Source: Thiomicrorhabdus chilensis DSM 12352
GTDB taxonomy: Bacteria > Pseudomonadota > Gammaproteobacteria > Thiomicrospirales > Thiomicrospiraceae
Direction of reading: 5' to 3'
DNA length: 64,000 nt
NCBI RefSeq assembly: GCF_000483485.1
Contig: NZ_KI519609.1
Span: 417,026-481,025 of the forward strand
In this document: positions 33,729 to 42,239 of the stretch, in pieces
Layout of the letters: each line of letters opens with the position of its first letter
How positions within the stretch are numbered: position 1 is the stretch's first letter
Notes under the pieces: model-generated
The model's input: the letters and a program-made list of their open reading frames with translations, nothing else
Databases searched by the model: none
Told to the model about the DNA's origin: nothing
Program-made: the position numbers and the translations under genes

Positions 33729-34905
33729 ACGCTTGCAGGATCGCACTCAAAACAGTTTGCAGCAACGTTTGGCAAAAAACTGTTATTGGGATGATCTGGA
33801 ACATATTCTATGGATTGACTGCCGGCGCATCCTGCCAGCAAGAGGTGTGGTCAAGGTCATCAGCTGGGATAATATGATGCTTGATGCCAACCCCATTCCC
33901 GCTTATCCGCCTGAGTTTAAAATATTTACATGGTCGAACTACTCGCAACTGGCCTATTGGCGCAAGCAAATTCCCAAATGGGTGCAAGACAGTTGCGCCT
34001 TGTTTCCAACCCATCAATTGACCCTGTTGCACTATTGCGGAAAATATCCGCAGATTCTTGAACTGCTGGACCAGGCTCCATTATTGGCCTGGCGGTTGAT
34101 ATCCTCCGGGCTTCAAGAGCCGGAAGTTGTCGCCTTGCTGTCCGGCAAACGTGTGGAGATGGCCGCGCAAATGGGGTGGCCAGGTAAAGAGGAAACGGTC
34201 AAATTTCTGCGTAACCTGCGTTTGCGCTGGGTCAATCAGGAGATTGCCGAACAGGTTGAGCTGTGTCTGCTCGATGAGCGGCGTTTGCAAGCCTTGCAAT
34301 CTTTGCCGCGCATCAATTCCATGGCGCTTTCTCTAGCTGCCCGCTTTCCTGAATTGATTGGCAGTCGGCTGCATCACGCCTTAGCGCAGTTGCCTTGCCG
34401 ACCAATGCAGTGCCAGAGTATGGTGGCACTGTTGGAGGATGCCTACCGTCTGGCCGAGGCCCACGCTTTGCCCGAGCAAGAAATCGCCAGAATCGGCCAT
34501 AGCCGTTATCTGGTGGAGGTAACTCAGATTTACCAAGCTTGGCTCAGTACTGCGATTGAAAGTGCTTTGCAGGACGAGGAGCAGGCCATGCCGGTTTTGT
34601 CTGAAAGATTGAAAGCCTCCGCGCAGCCGTTTGTGGTGCTTGACGTATTGGAGGATTGGATTCAATTAAGTTTGTGGCAACAGCATGCCTGGTTCATCGA
34701 TTTCCCTGACCAAAAAAACGCGGCGGACCTCAAGCTGGTGGCTTGGCTGGACGAAGGCAAGGTCTGGGGTGCACTGCTCAGCACGCTTGGCGGAGAAGAA
34801 GGCGAGTCTTCGCAGATTTTTCGGGTTCGCGGCGAGGAAAATAGCCTGCCAAACGCCAAGCCGCTTTCCGACCTACATCTCTGGCAGGCAACCGGAAAAC
34901 TTTAA
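33718..34905 (+). CDS. Uncharacterised protein translationally coupled to the HD-GYP regulator
   Basis: I do not recognise this protein of about 395 residues. The start is probably TTG at 33718, overlapping the HD-GYP gene by 11 bp; TTG 33733 is an alternative. It is rich in Trp, Leu and Gln, and has no signal peptide or membrane segment. Notable stretches are LTLLHYCGKYPQILELLDQAP, MGWPGKEETVKFLRNLRLRW and WFIDFPDQKNAADL. The Trp-Pro and His-Tyr patterns are faintly like PcfJ-type proteins, but this is weak. Operon position suggests it is an output or accessory of the kinase/HD-GYP pathway. It converges with lysA. Confidence 0.7.
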   Translation: MSPKRLQDRTQNSLQQRLAKNCYWDDLEHILWIDCRRILPARGVVKVISWDNMMLDANPIPAYPPEFKIFTWSNYSQLAYWRKQIPKWVQDSCALFPTHQLTLLHYCGKYPQILELLDQAPLLAWRLISSGLQEPEVVALLSGKRVEMAAQMGWPGKEETVKFLRNLRLRWVNQEIAEQVELCLLDERRLQALQSLPRINSMALSLAARFPELIGSRLHHALAQLPCRPMQCQSMVALLEDAYRLAEAHALPEQEIARIGHSRYLVEVTQIYQAWLSTAIESALQDEEQAMPVLSERLKASAQPFVVLDVLEDWIQLSLWQQHAWFIDFPDQKNAADLKLVAWLDEGKVWGALLSTLGGEEGESSQIFRVRGEENSLPNAKPLSDLHLWQATGKL

Positions 34906-34960
34906 AGTCCTGCAAAACAGACTGGCCTGTTCAGTTTGTTTGTCAAACAGAATGTTTCTC

Positions 34961-36214
34961 TTAGTTCTCCAGAACGCGCTCTTTGCCCATGAGGTCATCG
35001 TAGCTTTCACGCGGACGAATCAACCAGGCCTGTTCATTTTGTACCATCACTTCGGCGGCACGTGGGCGGCTGTTGTAGTTGGAACTCATGGTGAAACCGT
35101 AAGCTCCAGAGGACATGACCGCCAATAGGTCTCCCGGTTTTAAGTTGAGCTGGCGGTCTTTGCCCAAGAAATCCCCGGTTTCACACACCGGCCCGACGAT
35201 ATCCCATTTTGCTTCGGTACCGTCTGTACGCGGCGTGACCGCCACTATCTCCTGATAGGCCTGATAAAGTGCCGGACGGATCAGGTCATTCATGGCGGCA
35301 TCGATGATGGCGAAGTTCTTGTGCTCGGTGGGTTTCAAAAACTCCACTTCGGTCAAGAGTACGCCGGCATTACCGGCAATGGCGCGTCCCGGTTCGATGA
35401 TGATTTCAATCGACGGGTCATCGAGTTTGTCGATGAGTGCTTGGATGTAATCGGCAATCTCCGGTGGGCTTTCGTCCGTGTACTGAATCCCCAGTCCGCC
35501 ACCCAGATCCAGGTGATGAATGTCGATGCCGACTTCTTGCAGTTGTTCTTTTAAGGCTAAGACCCGTTCGAGCGCGTCCACAAAAGGATCGATTTCGGTC
35601 AGCTGAGAACCGATGTGGCAATCGATTCCAATCGGGTTGATGTGTGAACACTCACACGCATCGGCATAAAGCTCCGGCGCGGTGTTGATGTCTACACCGA
35701 ACTTATTGTCTTTGAGGCCGGTCGAAATATAAGGGTGGGTTTTGGCGTCAACATCGGGGTTCACACGAATTGAGATGTTGGCGATTTTGTCGACTTCTTG
35801 CGCCACGGCTTGAATGCGGTCCAGCTCGGCGTGGGATTCGATATTGAAACAGCGAATGCCCACTTCCAGAGCGCGTTTTATCTCGGCAGACTGCTTGGCG
35901 ACGCCTGAAAACACCACCTTGCCTGGATCGCCTCCAGCGCGTAAAACGCGTTCCAATTCACCTTGTGAGACAATGTCGAATCCGGCTCCCAACTTCGCCA
36001 ATACGTTTAATACGGCCAGGTTGGAGTTGGTCTTGACGGCGTAGCAGACCAGATGCGGTTGACTCTTGAAGGCTCGATCAAATGCCAGCCAGCGATTTTC
36101 CAATTCACTTCTCGAATAGACATACAGCGGTGTGCCAAAGTCTTTTGCCAGTTGTGCCAAATTGACATTCTCGGCGTGAAGCGTGTTGTGTTTGAATTGA
36201 AAAGGCTGTCTCAT
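34961..36214 (-). CDS. lysA: Diaminopimelate decarboxylase
   Basis: This 417-residue PLP enzyme makes lysine from meso-diaminopimelate. It has LVCYAVKTNSNLAVL with the PLP Lys near residue 57, the GAGFDIVSQGELERVLRAG segment, SIRVNPDVDAKTHPYISTG, HCHIGSQ-like IDCHIGSQLTE, and C-terminal VGPVCETGDFLGKDR with the catalytic Cys. The length is normal. Its start overlaps the lptM stop by 4 bp, the conserved lptM-lysA arrangement of gammaproteobacteria. A CAGGCCTG octamer at 35025 encodes part of NEQAWLIRP near the C-terminus. Confidence 0.96.
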   Translation of the reverse strand: MRQPFQFKHNTLHAENVNLAQLAKDFGTPLYVYSRSELENRWLAFDRAFKSQPHLVCYAVKTNSNLAVLNVLAKLGAGFDIVSQGELERVLRAGGDPGKVVFSGVAKQSAEIKRALEVGIRCFNIESHAELDRIQAVAQEVDKIANISIRVNPDVDAKTHPYISTGLKDNKFGVDINTAPELYADACECSHINPIGIDCHIGSQLTEIDPFVDALERVLALKEQLQEVGIDIHHLDLGGGLGIQYTDESPPEIADYIQALIDKLDDPSIEIIIEPGRAIAGNAGVLLTEVEFLKPTEHKNFAIIDAAMNDLIRPALYQAYQEIVAVTPRTDGTEAKWDIVGPVCETGDFLGKDRQLNLKPGDLLAVMSSGAYGFTMSSNYNSRPRAAEVMVQNEQAWLIRPRESYDDLMGKERVLEN

Positions 36215-36453
36215 GGCGTTTCCTGTGATGAACTGGATTGAGTGGTATCGGATTCTAGAGCGTTTGGCTGTGCCTGTTGGCTCGCTTCAGCCTTTTGGGC
36301 TTCTGGCAGGGTCAAAGGGCCTTTTTTACCGCACCCGGCCAAAAGCGATAGGATACAGATGGCTCCCGCCAGTTTCCAGGTTTTATGACGAACCGAAAAG
36401 AGGGGCTTTAATGGCGAATTGGCAAGGCGGTCAAGGCATCTTAAGTCAGGCAT
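36211..36453 (-). CDS. lptM: LptM-type small lipoprotein (YifL)
   Basis: This small lipoprotein of up to 80 residues has a signal sequence with lipobox LAGC followed directly by GKKGPLTLPE, the hallmark of LptM/YifL. LptM assists oxidative maturation of the LptDE lipopolysaccharide translocon at the outer membrane. The remaining C-terminus is a low-complexity Gln/Ser/Ala tail. ATG 36453 gives a longer N-terminus than usual; a shorter non-ATG start nearer the hydrophobic segment is possible. It is the first gene of the lptM-lysA operon. Confidence 0.85.
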   Translation of the reverse strand: MPDLRCLDRLANSPLKPLFSVRHKTWKLAGAICILSLLAGCGKKGPLTLPEAQKAEASQQAQPNALESDTTQSSSSQETP

Positions 36454-36520
36454 TTTTACTGTATTACTCGATTGAAACCGTTAAAATGAGGCTTATTTTA
36501 GCAGAAATACAGGATAAACA

Positions 36521-37183
36521 ATGCAAGAAGCGCAACACGACCTGCCAATCATTCTCGAGCCGCCGGGTAAGGCGGAGGCGGCTGTCATCTGGTTGCATGG
36601 TTTGGGAGCGGACGGTGAAGATTTTGTGGATCTGGTGCCGCAACTTAAGCTGCCGGAGGATCATGGGATTCGTTTTATTTTTCCGCACGCGCCGCACCAG
36701 CCAGTCACTATCAATGGCGGCATGCGCATGCGTTCCTGGTATGACATTCGATCTACCGATTTTATGGGAGACGTCGACGCGGCGGGTATCCGCGTGGCCT
36801 GTTACCGCGCATACGACCTCATCAAGCAGCAAATTGATGCGGGCATTCCCGCCGAGAAAATCGTATTGGCGGGGTTTTCCCAAGGCGGACTGGTGGCATT
36901 GCATGCGGCATTGAGTTACGAACGCCTATTGGGTGGGGTGCTGGCTTTATCCACCTACTGCCCGATGTACGAACAGTTTTACATGCACCGTGAAATACCC
37001 ATTATGATGACGCACGGTGAATACGATCAAGTGATTCCGTTGGCCATTGCCCAACATTCCAAGCAGGCCTTGGAGCAGAAGGGCTATCAAATCCAATGGC
37101 ATTCCTATCCGATGCAACATCAGGTCTGTGCCGAAGAGATTGACGACATCGCGGCTTGGTTGAAACAAATCCTTAAGTTTTAG
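36521..37183 (+). CDS. Carboxylesterase / acyl-protein thioesterase-like alpha/beta hydrolase
   Basis: This 220-residue alpha/beta hydrolase is of the phospholipase/carboxylesterase family. AAVIWLHGLGADGEDF near residue 20 supplies the oxyanion hole. The nucleophile Ser is in LAGFSQGGLVAL near residue 115, the Asp in THGEYDQVIPL and the His in YPMQHQVCAEEI. It hydrolyses short carboxyl esters or thioesters in the cytoplasm; the physiological substrate is not known. It diverges from lptM-lysA and is followed 9 bp later by the HugZ-like gene. Confidence 0.88.
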   Translation: MQEAQHDLPIILEPPGKAEAAVIWLHGLGADGEDFVDLVPQLKLPEDHGIRFIFPHAPHQPVTINGGMRMRSWYDIRSTDFMGDVDAAGIRVACYRAYDLIKQQIDAGIPAEKIVLAGFSQGGLVALHAALSYERLLGGVLALSTYCPMYEQFYMHREIPIMMTHGEYDQVIPLAIAQHSKQALEQKGYQIQWHSYPMQHQVCAEEIDDIAAWLKQILKF

Positions 37184-37192
37184 GAGACGGCG

Positions 37193-37714
37193 ATGAGTGT
37201 GGAGTCAGCGTGCCAAACCTTTGTACAAAGCCGGAAAAGCCTGGTTTTAAGTACCTTGTCCCAAGAGGGGGAACTTGAAACCAGTGTTGTGCCGTTTGTA
37301 AAGTTGAATCAGACCGATTGGGCCATTTGGGTCAGTGAATTGTCGACTCACACCCAAAACCTACAGGCTTTAACTCAACAAAACAATTTAGAAAGTGGGC
37401 TTTCAAAAACGGCAGGCCTGATCAGCGGGTTGTTGTTGGCTGACGAAAGTGATACGCCGCAAATCTTTGCCCGTGAACGCATGAGTGTGCAGTGTAAGGT
37501 TTTTCAAGTTGAAAAAGGCACTGAAGTTGAGGAAGTCATTTACAGGCAGTTTAGTGAAAGCTTTGGTGAGGTAGTCGAGGTGCTCAAGACATTGCCGGAC
37601 TTTCATTTTTTTAAGCTGGAATTGGTCAGAGGGCGTTACATCAAAGGGTTTGGTGCTGCTTATGCGTTTGAGGGGCCACCCTGTCGAAATCTTGATGCCG
37701 TTAAAGGTAAATGA
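37193..37714 (+). CDS. HugZ-like heme utilisation / pyridoxamine-phosphate-oxidase-fold protein
   Basis: This 173-residue protein has the split beta-barrel pattern of the PNPOx-like fold: CQTFVQSRKSLVLSTLSQEGELETSVVPF at the N-terminus, IFARERMSVQCKVFQVEK in the middle and DFHFFKLELVRGRYIKGFGAAYAFEG at the C-terminus. The last is typical of HugZ and related heme-binding or heme-degrading proteins. A heme role is inferred from family resemblance. ATG 37193 has AGGAGACGG upstream. The octamer CAGGCCTG occurs at 37413. Confidence 0.75.
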   Translation: MSVESACQTFVQSRKSLVLSTLSQEGELETSVVPFVKLNQTDWAIWVSELSTHTQNLQALTQQNNLESGLSKTAGLISGLLLADESDTPQIFARERMSVQCKVFQVEKGTEVEEVIYRQFSESFGEVVEVLKTLPDFHFFKLELVRGRYIKGFGAAYAFEGPPCRNLDAVKGK

Positions 37715-37734
37715 GTGACAAGGGATAATCGATT

Positions 37735-38151
37735 TTAATTGGGGTTATGCATGCGCGCTTTTTGCTGTTTGACAATCAGACAGGTTTTAACCCAGTTTGC
37801 AAAAATCGGGTGATCCTTGAGCATGGCATGATAAAGCTCGGATGCGTTGCAGCCTTTTTTGCCGGCGGCAAAGGCGGCAATTTCCAATAGTTTGTCGATA
37901 TACACATTCGGAAAATGCATGGAGATTTGAAAATAACTGATTTTGGTTAAGATCACCGCATTCAGAACGTAGTTCCACTGATCCGGAGTAAGATTGTATT
38001 TATGGGTGTAGAAGTCGGTCGGGCCGTTGAGGCGCATCAATAGCATCTCTTTCAGTGCCGCATAACGGATCAAATCCAAGGCCGGTTCGCGCACGGATAG
38101 GGGAACTTTGTCCATGAAAGTAGGATCGACATCGTGACTGCTACCTGGCAT
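37735..38151 (-). CDS. Hypothetical protein of 138 residues
   Basis: I do not recognise this protein. It appears helical, with KVPLSVREPALDLIRYAALKEM, FYTHKYNLTPDQWNYVLNAVI and CNASELYHAMLKDHPIFANW as its more distinctive stretches. It has no signal peptide, membrane segment or cysteine cluster. ATG 38151 has AGGAATTCC upstream. It lies just downstream of the PilZ protein gene in the same direction, about 90 bp away, so the two could be co-transcribed. No function can be assigned. Confidence 0.7.
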   Translation of the reverse strand: MPGSSHDVDPTFMDKVPLSVREPALDLIRYAALKEMLLMRLNGPTDFYTHKYNLTPDQWNYVLNAVILTKISYFQISMHFPNVYIDKLLEIAAFAAGKKGCNASELYHAMLKDHPIFANWVKTCLIVKQQKARMHNPN

Positions 38152-38243
38152 AGGAATTCCTCTTTTTTAATCCATTGGTTGCGAAAAGTTCGAGACGTTT
38201 CGGGAGTGTGTGATTAAACAATGCATTCATCTAATAAAAACGA

Positions 38244-39185
38244 CTATAAAACGATGTCCATACAGTCTTTGACTTCCTGTTTTTGAATCTGGGTTTGCAG
38301 GTAATCCTGCGAGACCCCATCGGGAAACTCAAAATTGATGGCGACGCGTTCAGTTAAGGTTTTGTCATCGGTCCGGGTATCCACAACGGTACCGTCAAAT
38401 TGCAGGACCTTCTCGTCCTCCGGAAAATACAGGTAGACATCCACCCGGGAATATTGTTCAAAACGTTTGCCTAAATGCACCGCCAAACCACTGGCACTGA
38501 CATTGGCCATCTGCACTTTCCATTCGGAAGGAAACTGTTTTAGATAGTTGTCTTCGTTGATGTAACGATAAGCCTCCAGGTACGAATCCATGTAGGCGGA
38601 AACGTGCCGCAGGGTTTGCACCAGAGGAATCTTGTCAAACTTCGCGGATTCAAAGGTCGAAATCATCTCATCCACCTTAAACCCGTGCGGCAGGTGATCA
38701 TCCACGGCAAAGTGGGTGGGCGTGGATTTTTCAATACTTGCGACCATGCTGCGCAGGAACGTCATGTATTTCTCTTCAATCATTTTAATGTATTGGTAGG
38801 TCTTGGGTGACGAAGGTTCCATCAGACGTGCATGTTGAAAGCCGTTTAGGTGGGTGTGGACACGCATCCAGTATTTGGGGTCTTGACGAGGATTCTGGCC
38901 TTCGGAGATGGATAAGGCACACTCACCGAAAAATTCCACAAACTGGATGATTTCATCGAAAATCTTAAGCAGAATTTCAGAGTGCTCTTGAATGCGGTTG
39001 GCCCAATGCAAAGCGTGAAATTTTTGGGCTTCTACTTTACTCTTGAAGCTGGCTGGAAAATAGTTGGCACCGGTTGCGTAAATCTCGCGGTCTTTAATCG
39101 GTGAACTCGGTACAATAAAATGCCTGACCGGCATATCAATCCGGTAGAAGCGTCGCGCATTTCCTTTTCTAAACCATTTGTTCAT
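38244..39185 (-). CDS. PilZ domain protein
   Basis: This 313-residue protein has an N-terminal RKGNARRFYRIDMPV segment, which fits the RxxxR c-di-GMP-binding arm of PilZ-like proteins. A helical middle follows, then a C-terminal PilZ beta-barrel-like region with WKVQMANVSASGLAVHLGKRFEQYSRVDVYLYFP, which fits the DxSxxG-type motif in altered form (NVSASG). It is probably a cytoplasmic c-di-GMP effector acting on motility or attachment. It has no flagellar or pilus genes nearby. The window encodes three cyclases and one phosphodiesterase that could feed it. Confidence 0.78.
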   Translation of the reverse strand: MNKWFRKGNARRFYRIDMPVRHFIVPSSPIKDREIYATGANYFPASFKSKVEAQKFHALHWANRIQEHSEILLKIFDEIIQFVEFFGECALSISEGQNPRQDPKYWMRVHTHLNGFQHARLMEPSSPKTYQYIKMIEEKYMTFLRSMVASIEKSTPTHFAVDDHLPHGFKVDEMISTFESAKFDKIPLVQTLRHVSAYMDSYLEAYRYINEDNYLKQFPSEWKVQMANVSASGLAVHLGKRFEQYSRVDVYLYFPEDEKVLQFDGTVVDTRTDDKTLTERVAINFEFPDGVSQDYLQTQIQKQEVKDCMDIVL

Positions 39186-39226
39186 TTCTGTGAAGTAGCC
39201 GAAATCGGGAAGTTTATGTACTTATT

Positions 39227-39493
39227 CTATAGAACTTGTACCCCTATTGGTAGGGAAATAAAGCATTTATCACGCCAAAGATAGCGTTCATTACCGCCAC
39301 GTGAGGTGCAGCCCGTGCTGCAGCGTCCGCTTGAACATTGAGGGGATTCGATCATTTGAATGTGGCCCTGACGGATAAGCGGAGCCATGAGGCCGTGAAC
39401 AGCCTCTTCGGAGAGGTCGAAATGATTTTGGATGTCTTCGAGGGAGACCTCATGGTGCTGTCTGATGTATTGCTTCAATTGTAAAAGAATCAT
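39227..39493 (-). CDS. feoC: FeoC-like iron-transport regulator
   Basis: This 88-residue protein has an N-terminal winged helix (LLQLKQYIRQHHEVSLEDIQNHF) and a cysteine group, CSSGRCSTGC, near residue 53. This is the arrangement of FeoC, which may bind an iron-sulfur cluster and modulate FeoB stability or activity. It is the last gene of the feoABC operon, 15 bp after feoB. The C-terminal tail after residue 65 is less typical. Confidence 0.85.
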   Translation of the reverse strand: MILLQLKQYIRQHHEVSLEDIQNHFDLSEEAVHGLMAPLIRQGHIQMIESPQCSSGRCSTGCTSRGGNERYLWRDKCFISLPIGVQVL

Positions 39494-39508
39494 AAGCGTC
39501 TCTCATCG

Positions 39509-41827
39509 TTACAGTTTCGATCTTGAACTTGTCCCAATTCTGCGCAAGGTTAAGGCAATGCCTGCAAAACCGGTAAGCAGAACCGCCAGCCATATTGCCG
39601 AGGTTTCCGGGTGACGACTGAAGTTGGCAAGTTGGTAGAAGCCAACCGCGACGCTGTAACCCAGAAACAGACTCCAACCTCCGCTGGTCAGAGCCCAGCG
39701 CCAGCCCAGTTCCTGTTTAATGGCTCCAAAGGTGGCCACGCAGGGAAAGTAGAGCAATACCAGAAGCAGGTAGGCATAGGCACCGATCTGTCCATCAAAG
39801 TAGGCGCTCATTTTATCCAGGGTCGAGAGGGTGAAGCCTTGTTCCTCTGCAATCAGCTGTTTGTCATCTATGTTTTCAATCGACTGCAAACCAAGTGGGT
39901 CGTTTACATCGGTGACAATGCCGGGCAGGTTCTCGGGAATCGTCAGCACGGCGGTTTTTAAAGCGCCCCAAAAATTATAGGGTGTGTCTTCATCGACAAC
40001 GGGTGACTCATCCATATTCTGATAGAGTGCGTCTAGTGATCCTACGACCACCTCTTTAGCCAGCAAGCCGGTAATCAAACCGACCGTCGCGGGCCAGTTT
40101 TCTTCGGTAATGCCCAGCGGTTCAACCACCGGAGTGGCCGCTCTGGCTACGGTGCTCAAGACTGAGTCGGATTGGTTTTCATGGCCGAAAGTGCCGTCGG
40201 TTCCCAAGCTATTGAGAAGATTCAAAGCCAAGACCACCAATACAATGATTTTACCGGCATCCAGGATAAAGCTTTTCAGCTTATTACGGGTATTCAGCAA
40301 CACATTGAGGGTCGCGGGTTTATGATAAATAGGCAGCTCCATGAGCACCGGTGGCGCTTCACCTGGCAACAAGGTATGTTTGAGAAGCAAGGCGGTCAAG
40401 ACCGCAGCCAGTATGCCAACCGCATAGAGCGAAAAGACAAATAAGGCCGCATAGTCACTGAAAAAGGCGGTTGCAAACATCACGTAAACCGTCAAACGGG
40501 CACTGCACGACATAAACGGGGTCATCATAATGGTCATGATGCGGTCGCGATGATCGGGCAGGGTGCGCGAAGCTAAAACCGCCGGGATATTGCAGCCAAA
40601 ACCGACCACCAGCGGAATGAACGCCTGTCCGGAAAGGCCGAGGCGACGCATCAGACCATCCATGATGAAAGCGGCGCGTTGCATATAACCGGTTTCTTCA
40701 AGTATCGAAAGCAGTAAAAACAGCGCCCCGATGACCGGAATGAAGGTGGCGACCACCTGTATGCCGCTGCCGATACCATGTGCCAAAATAGCAATGAGCC
40801 AGTCGGGTGCGTGCAGGCTTTGCAATAAGGCACTCGGGCCGTCCACAAAAATCGCCTGAGCGCCCAGGTCGAAGAAGTCAATGAAAGTATTGCCGACCGT
40901 AATCGACAGCGCAAACACCAGATACATGATGAACAGGAAAATAGGCAGCCCCCATAGCGGGTGCAGTATCCAGTGATCAAGCCAGTCGGTGGTGTTGCGG
41001 GTGAAACGATCGGTATGGGTCAGGCTGCTGTGGGTGGCATCATGCGCAAACTGAAAATAAAGGTCGGCGGCAATCAATGCCAGATCCTCAGAGTAATGCT
41101 GTTCCAGTTTGTTTTTTTCGGCGGCGCAAAAACTCCTCAGTTCCAAGGGAGCCTGCAGCGGGTTGATGAGCATGTGCAAAGTCTTCCAGCAGGAGTCGGA
41201 ATCGGGTTCCGCTTGCAGGTTGCGCACGGCATGCACCGAATCATGCAAGGTGTCCGGCAGGTCGAAATGCAGATCGGATTTCTTATTGAGCAAGCCCGGA
41301 AGTTGCTGTTTAAGTTCGTCGATGCCCTGATTGAAATAGCCGGAAACAGGAATGACCGGACAGCCTAACGATTGTGAAAGGGCATCGATGTCAATTTCCA
41401 GGTGGCGTTCATTGAGTAAATCCATGCGGTTGAGCACCACCACTACTGGTAAGCCCATGTGTAAAAGTTGTGCGGTCAGGAATAGCTGGCGTTCAAGACT
41501 GGTGGCATCGACCACGTTCAGAATTAAGTCGGTCGGCTGGCATTGAAGATAATCCAGGGCGACCTTTTCATCCAGGCCGGTATGACTGGACATCTCCAGA
41601 CTGTAAACCCCAGGCAGATCCATGAGATGGAAGTGTTTGTCGCCGATGTCCATAAAACCCGACTTACGTTCAACGGTTACGCCCGGCCAATTCCCTGTTG
41701 TTTGCTGGGCACCGGTCAAACGGTTGAATAACGTGGTTTTACCGCAGTTGGGGCTGCCTATCAGAGCAATCTGATAGGCATGCTTGGCGTGCTTTTTGAA
41801 TTTGATTTTGGGTTTGACGACGGTCAT
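39509..41827 (-). CDS. feoB: Ferrous iron transporter FeoB
   Basis: This 772-residue inner-membrane ferrous iron transporter has an N-terminal GTPase domain with GSPNCGKTTLFNRLTG (G1), DLPGVYSLE (G3) and VVLNRMD (G4). It is followed by a helical regulatory domain and two Gate repeats with FIPVVGFGCN-like FIPLVVGFGCNIPAVLASRT and GLLAKEVVVGSLDALY. The start is ATG 41827, overlapping the feoA stop by 4 bp. It should be repressed by Fur when iron is sufficient, judged from the twin Fur-like boxes upstream of feoA. Confidence 0.96.
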   Translation of the reverse strand: MTVVKPKIKFKKHAKHAYQIALIGSPNCGKTTLFNRLTGAQQTTGNWPGVTVERKSGFMDIGDKHFHLMDLPGVYSLEMSSHTGLDEKVALDYLQCQPTDLILNVVDATSLERQLFLTAQLLHMGLPVVVVLNRMDLLNERHLEIDIDALSQSLGCPVIPVSGYFNQGIDELKQQLPGLLNKKSDLHFDLPDTLHDSVHAVRNLQAEPDSDSCWKTLHMLINPLQAPLELRSFCAAEKNKLEQHYSEDLALIAADLYFQFAHDATHSSLTHTDRFTRNTTDWLDHWILHPLWGLPIFLFIMYLVFALSITVGNTFIDFFDLGAQAIFVDGPSALLQSLHAPDWLIAILAHGIGSGIQVVATFIPVIGALFLLLSILEETGYMQRAAFIMDGLMRRLGLSGQAFIPLVVGFGCNIPAVLASRTLPDHRDRIMTIMMTPFMSCSARLTVYVMFATAFFSDYAALFVFSLYAVGILAAVLTALLLKHTLLPGEAPPVLMELPIYHKPATLNVLLNTRNKLKSFILDAGKIIVLVVLALNLLNSLGTDGTFGHENQSDSVLSTVARAATPVVEPLGITEENWPATVGLITGLLAKEVVVGSLDALYQNMDESPVVDEDTPYNFWGALKTAVLTIPENLPGIVTDVNDPLGLQSIENIDDKQLIAEEQGFTLSTLDKMSAYFDGQIGAYAYLLLVLLYFPCVATFGAIKQELGWRWALTSGGWSLFLGYSVAVGFYQLANFSRHPETSAIWLAVLLTGFAGIALTLRRIGTSSRSKL

Positions 41828-42063
41828 GACAGCACTTCCACTTCGATGTTTTCGGCAATTCTGTGGTCTATGGCAAACCGACTGCCGTCGACACACACCA
41901 CCAGATTGTGGCCACGAAGCATAATCAATTTGACAATGCTGTGGGTGTGAAATCCAAGGTTGACCAAGCGCATTTTGGTTTCCAATGCGCCTTTAAGGGC
42001 TGTGATTTCGCCGGTTTGGCCAACCTGGCACTGATTGAGGGTAAGGGTGTGTGTTTGCATCAA
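41824..42063 (-). CDS. feoA: Ferrous iron transport protein FeoA
   Basis: This 79-residue SH3-like protein assists FeoB. It has LTLNQCQVGQTGEITALKG, LVNLGFHTHSIVKLI and a C-terminal FAIDHRIAENIEVEV, typical of FeoA. It is the first gene of feoABC. The start codon is at 42063, just inside a region with a Fur-box-like sequence beginning 2 bp upstream. Confidence 0.93.
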   Translation of the reverse strand: MMQTHTLTLNQCQVGQTGEITALKGALETKMRLVNLGFHTHSIVKLIMLRGHNLVVCVDGSRFAIDHRIAENIEVEVLS

Positions 42064-42064
42064 T

Positions 42065-42085
42065 AAATGATAATTGTTTTTATTT
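42065..42085 (-). promoter_or_regulatory. Fur-box-like sequence proximal to feoA
   Basis: AAATGATAATTGTTTTTATT plus one T matches the GATAAT-rich Fur operator pattern. It matches a second copy at 42133-42153 at 18 of 21 positions. It lies immediately before the feoA start codon. A promoter candidate (TTGTGA, 17 bp, TACTCT with an extended TG) lies between the two copies on the minus strand. Confidence 0.6.
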
Positions 42086-42132
42086 AAAAAGTTAAACGCT
42101 AGAGTAGCAAACTCCCGCTAAAATCACAAGTC

Positions 42133-42153
42133 AAATGATATTTGTTTGCATTT
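42133..42153 (-). promoter_or_regulatory. Fur-box-like sequence distal to feoA
   Basis: AAATGATATTTGTTTGCATT plus one T is the second copy of the 21-bp Fur-like sequence. It starts 68 bp from the proximal copy, just upstream of the candidate feoA -35. Two operators flanking the promoter would suit tight iron repression. Confidence 0.55.
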
Positions 42154-42191
42154 AAACAGCGTGGCTGAGGAGGCTTATTGTCCAACGTTTT

Positions 42192-42216
42192 ACGGGCTAA
42201 TTAAGCCCGTTTTTTT
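42192..42216 (+). terminator. Rho-independent terminator on the plus strand with no plus-strand gene
   Basis: A 7-bp GC-rich stem (ACGGGCT / AGCCCGT, loop AATTA) is followed by seven T residues on the plus strand. The flanking genes (metW and feoA) are both on the minus strand, so its U-run does not serve either. It may end a short plus-strand RNA starting near the Fur-like boxes. Confidence 0.6.
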
Positions 42217-42239
42217 CAGGAAAAGGTGTGTTTTCGGCT

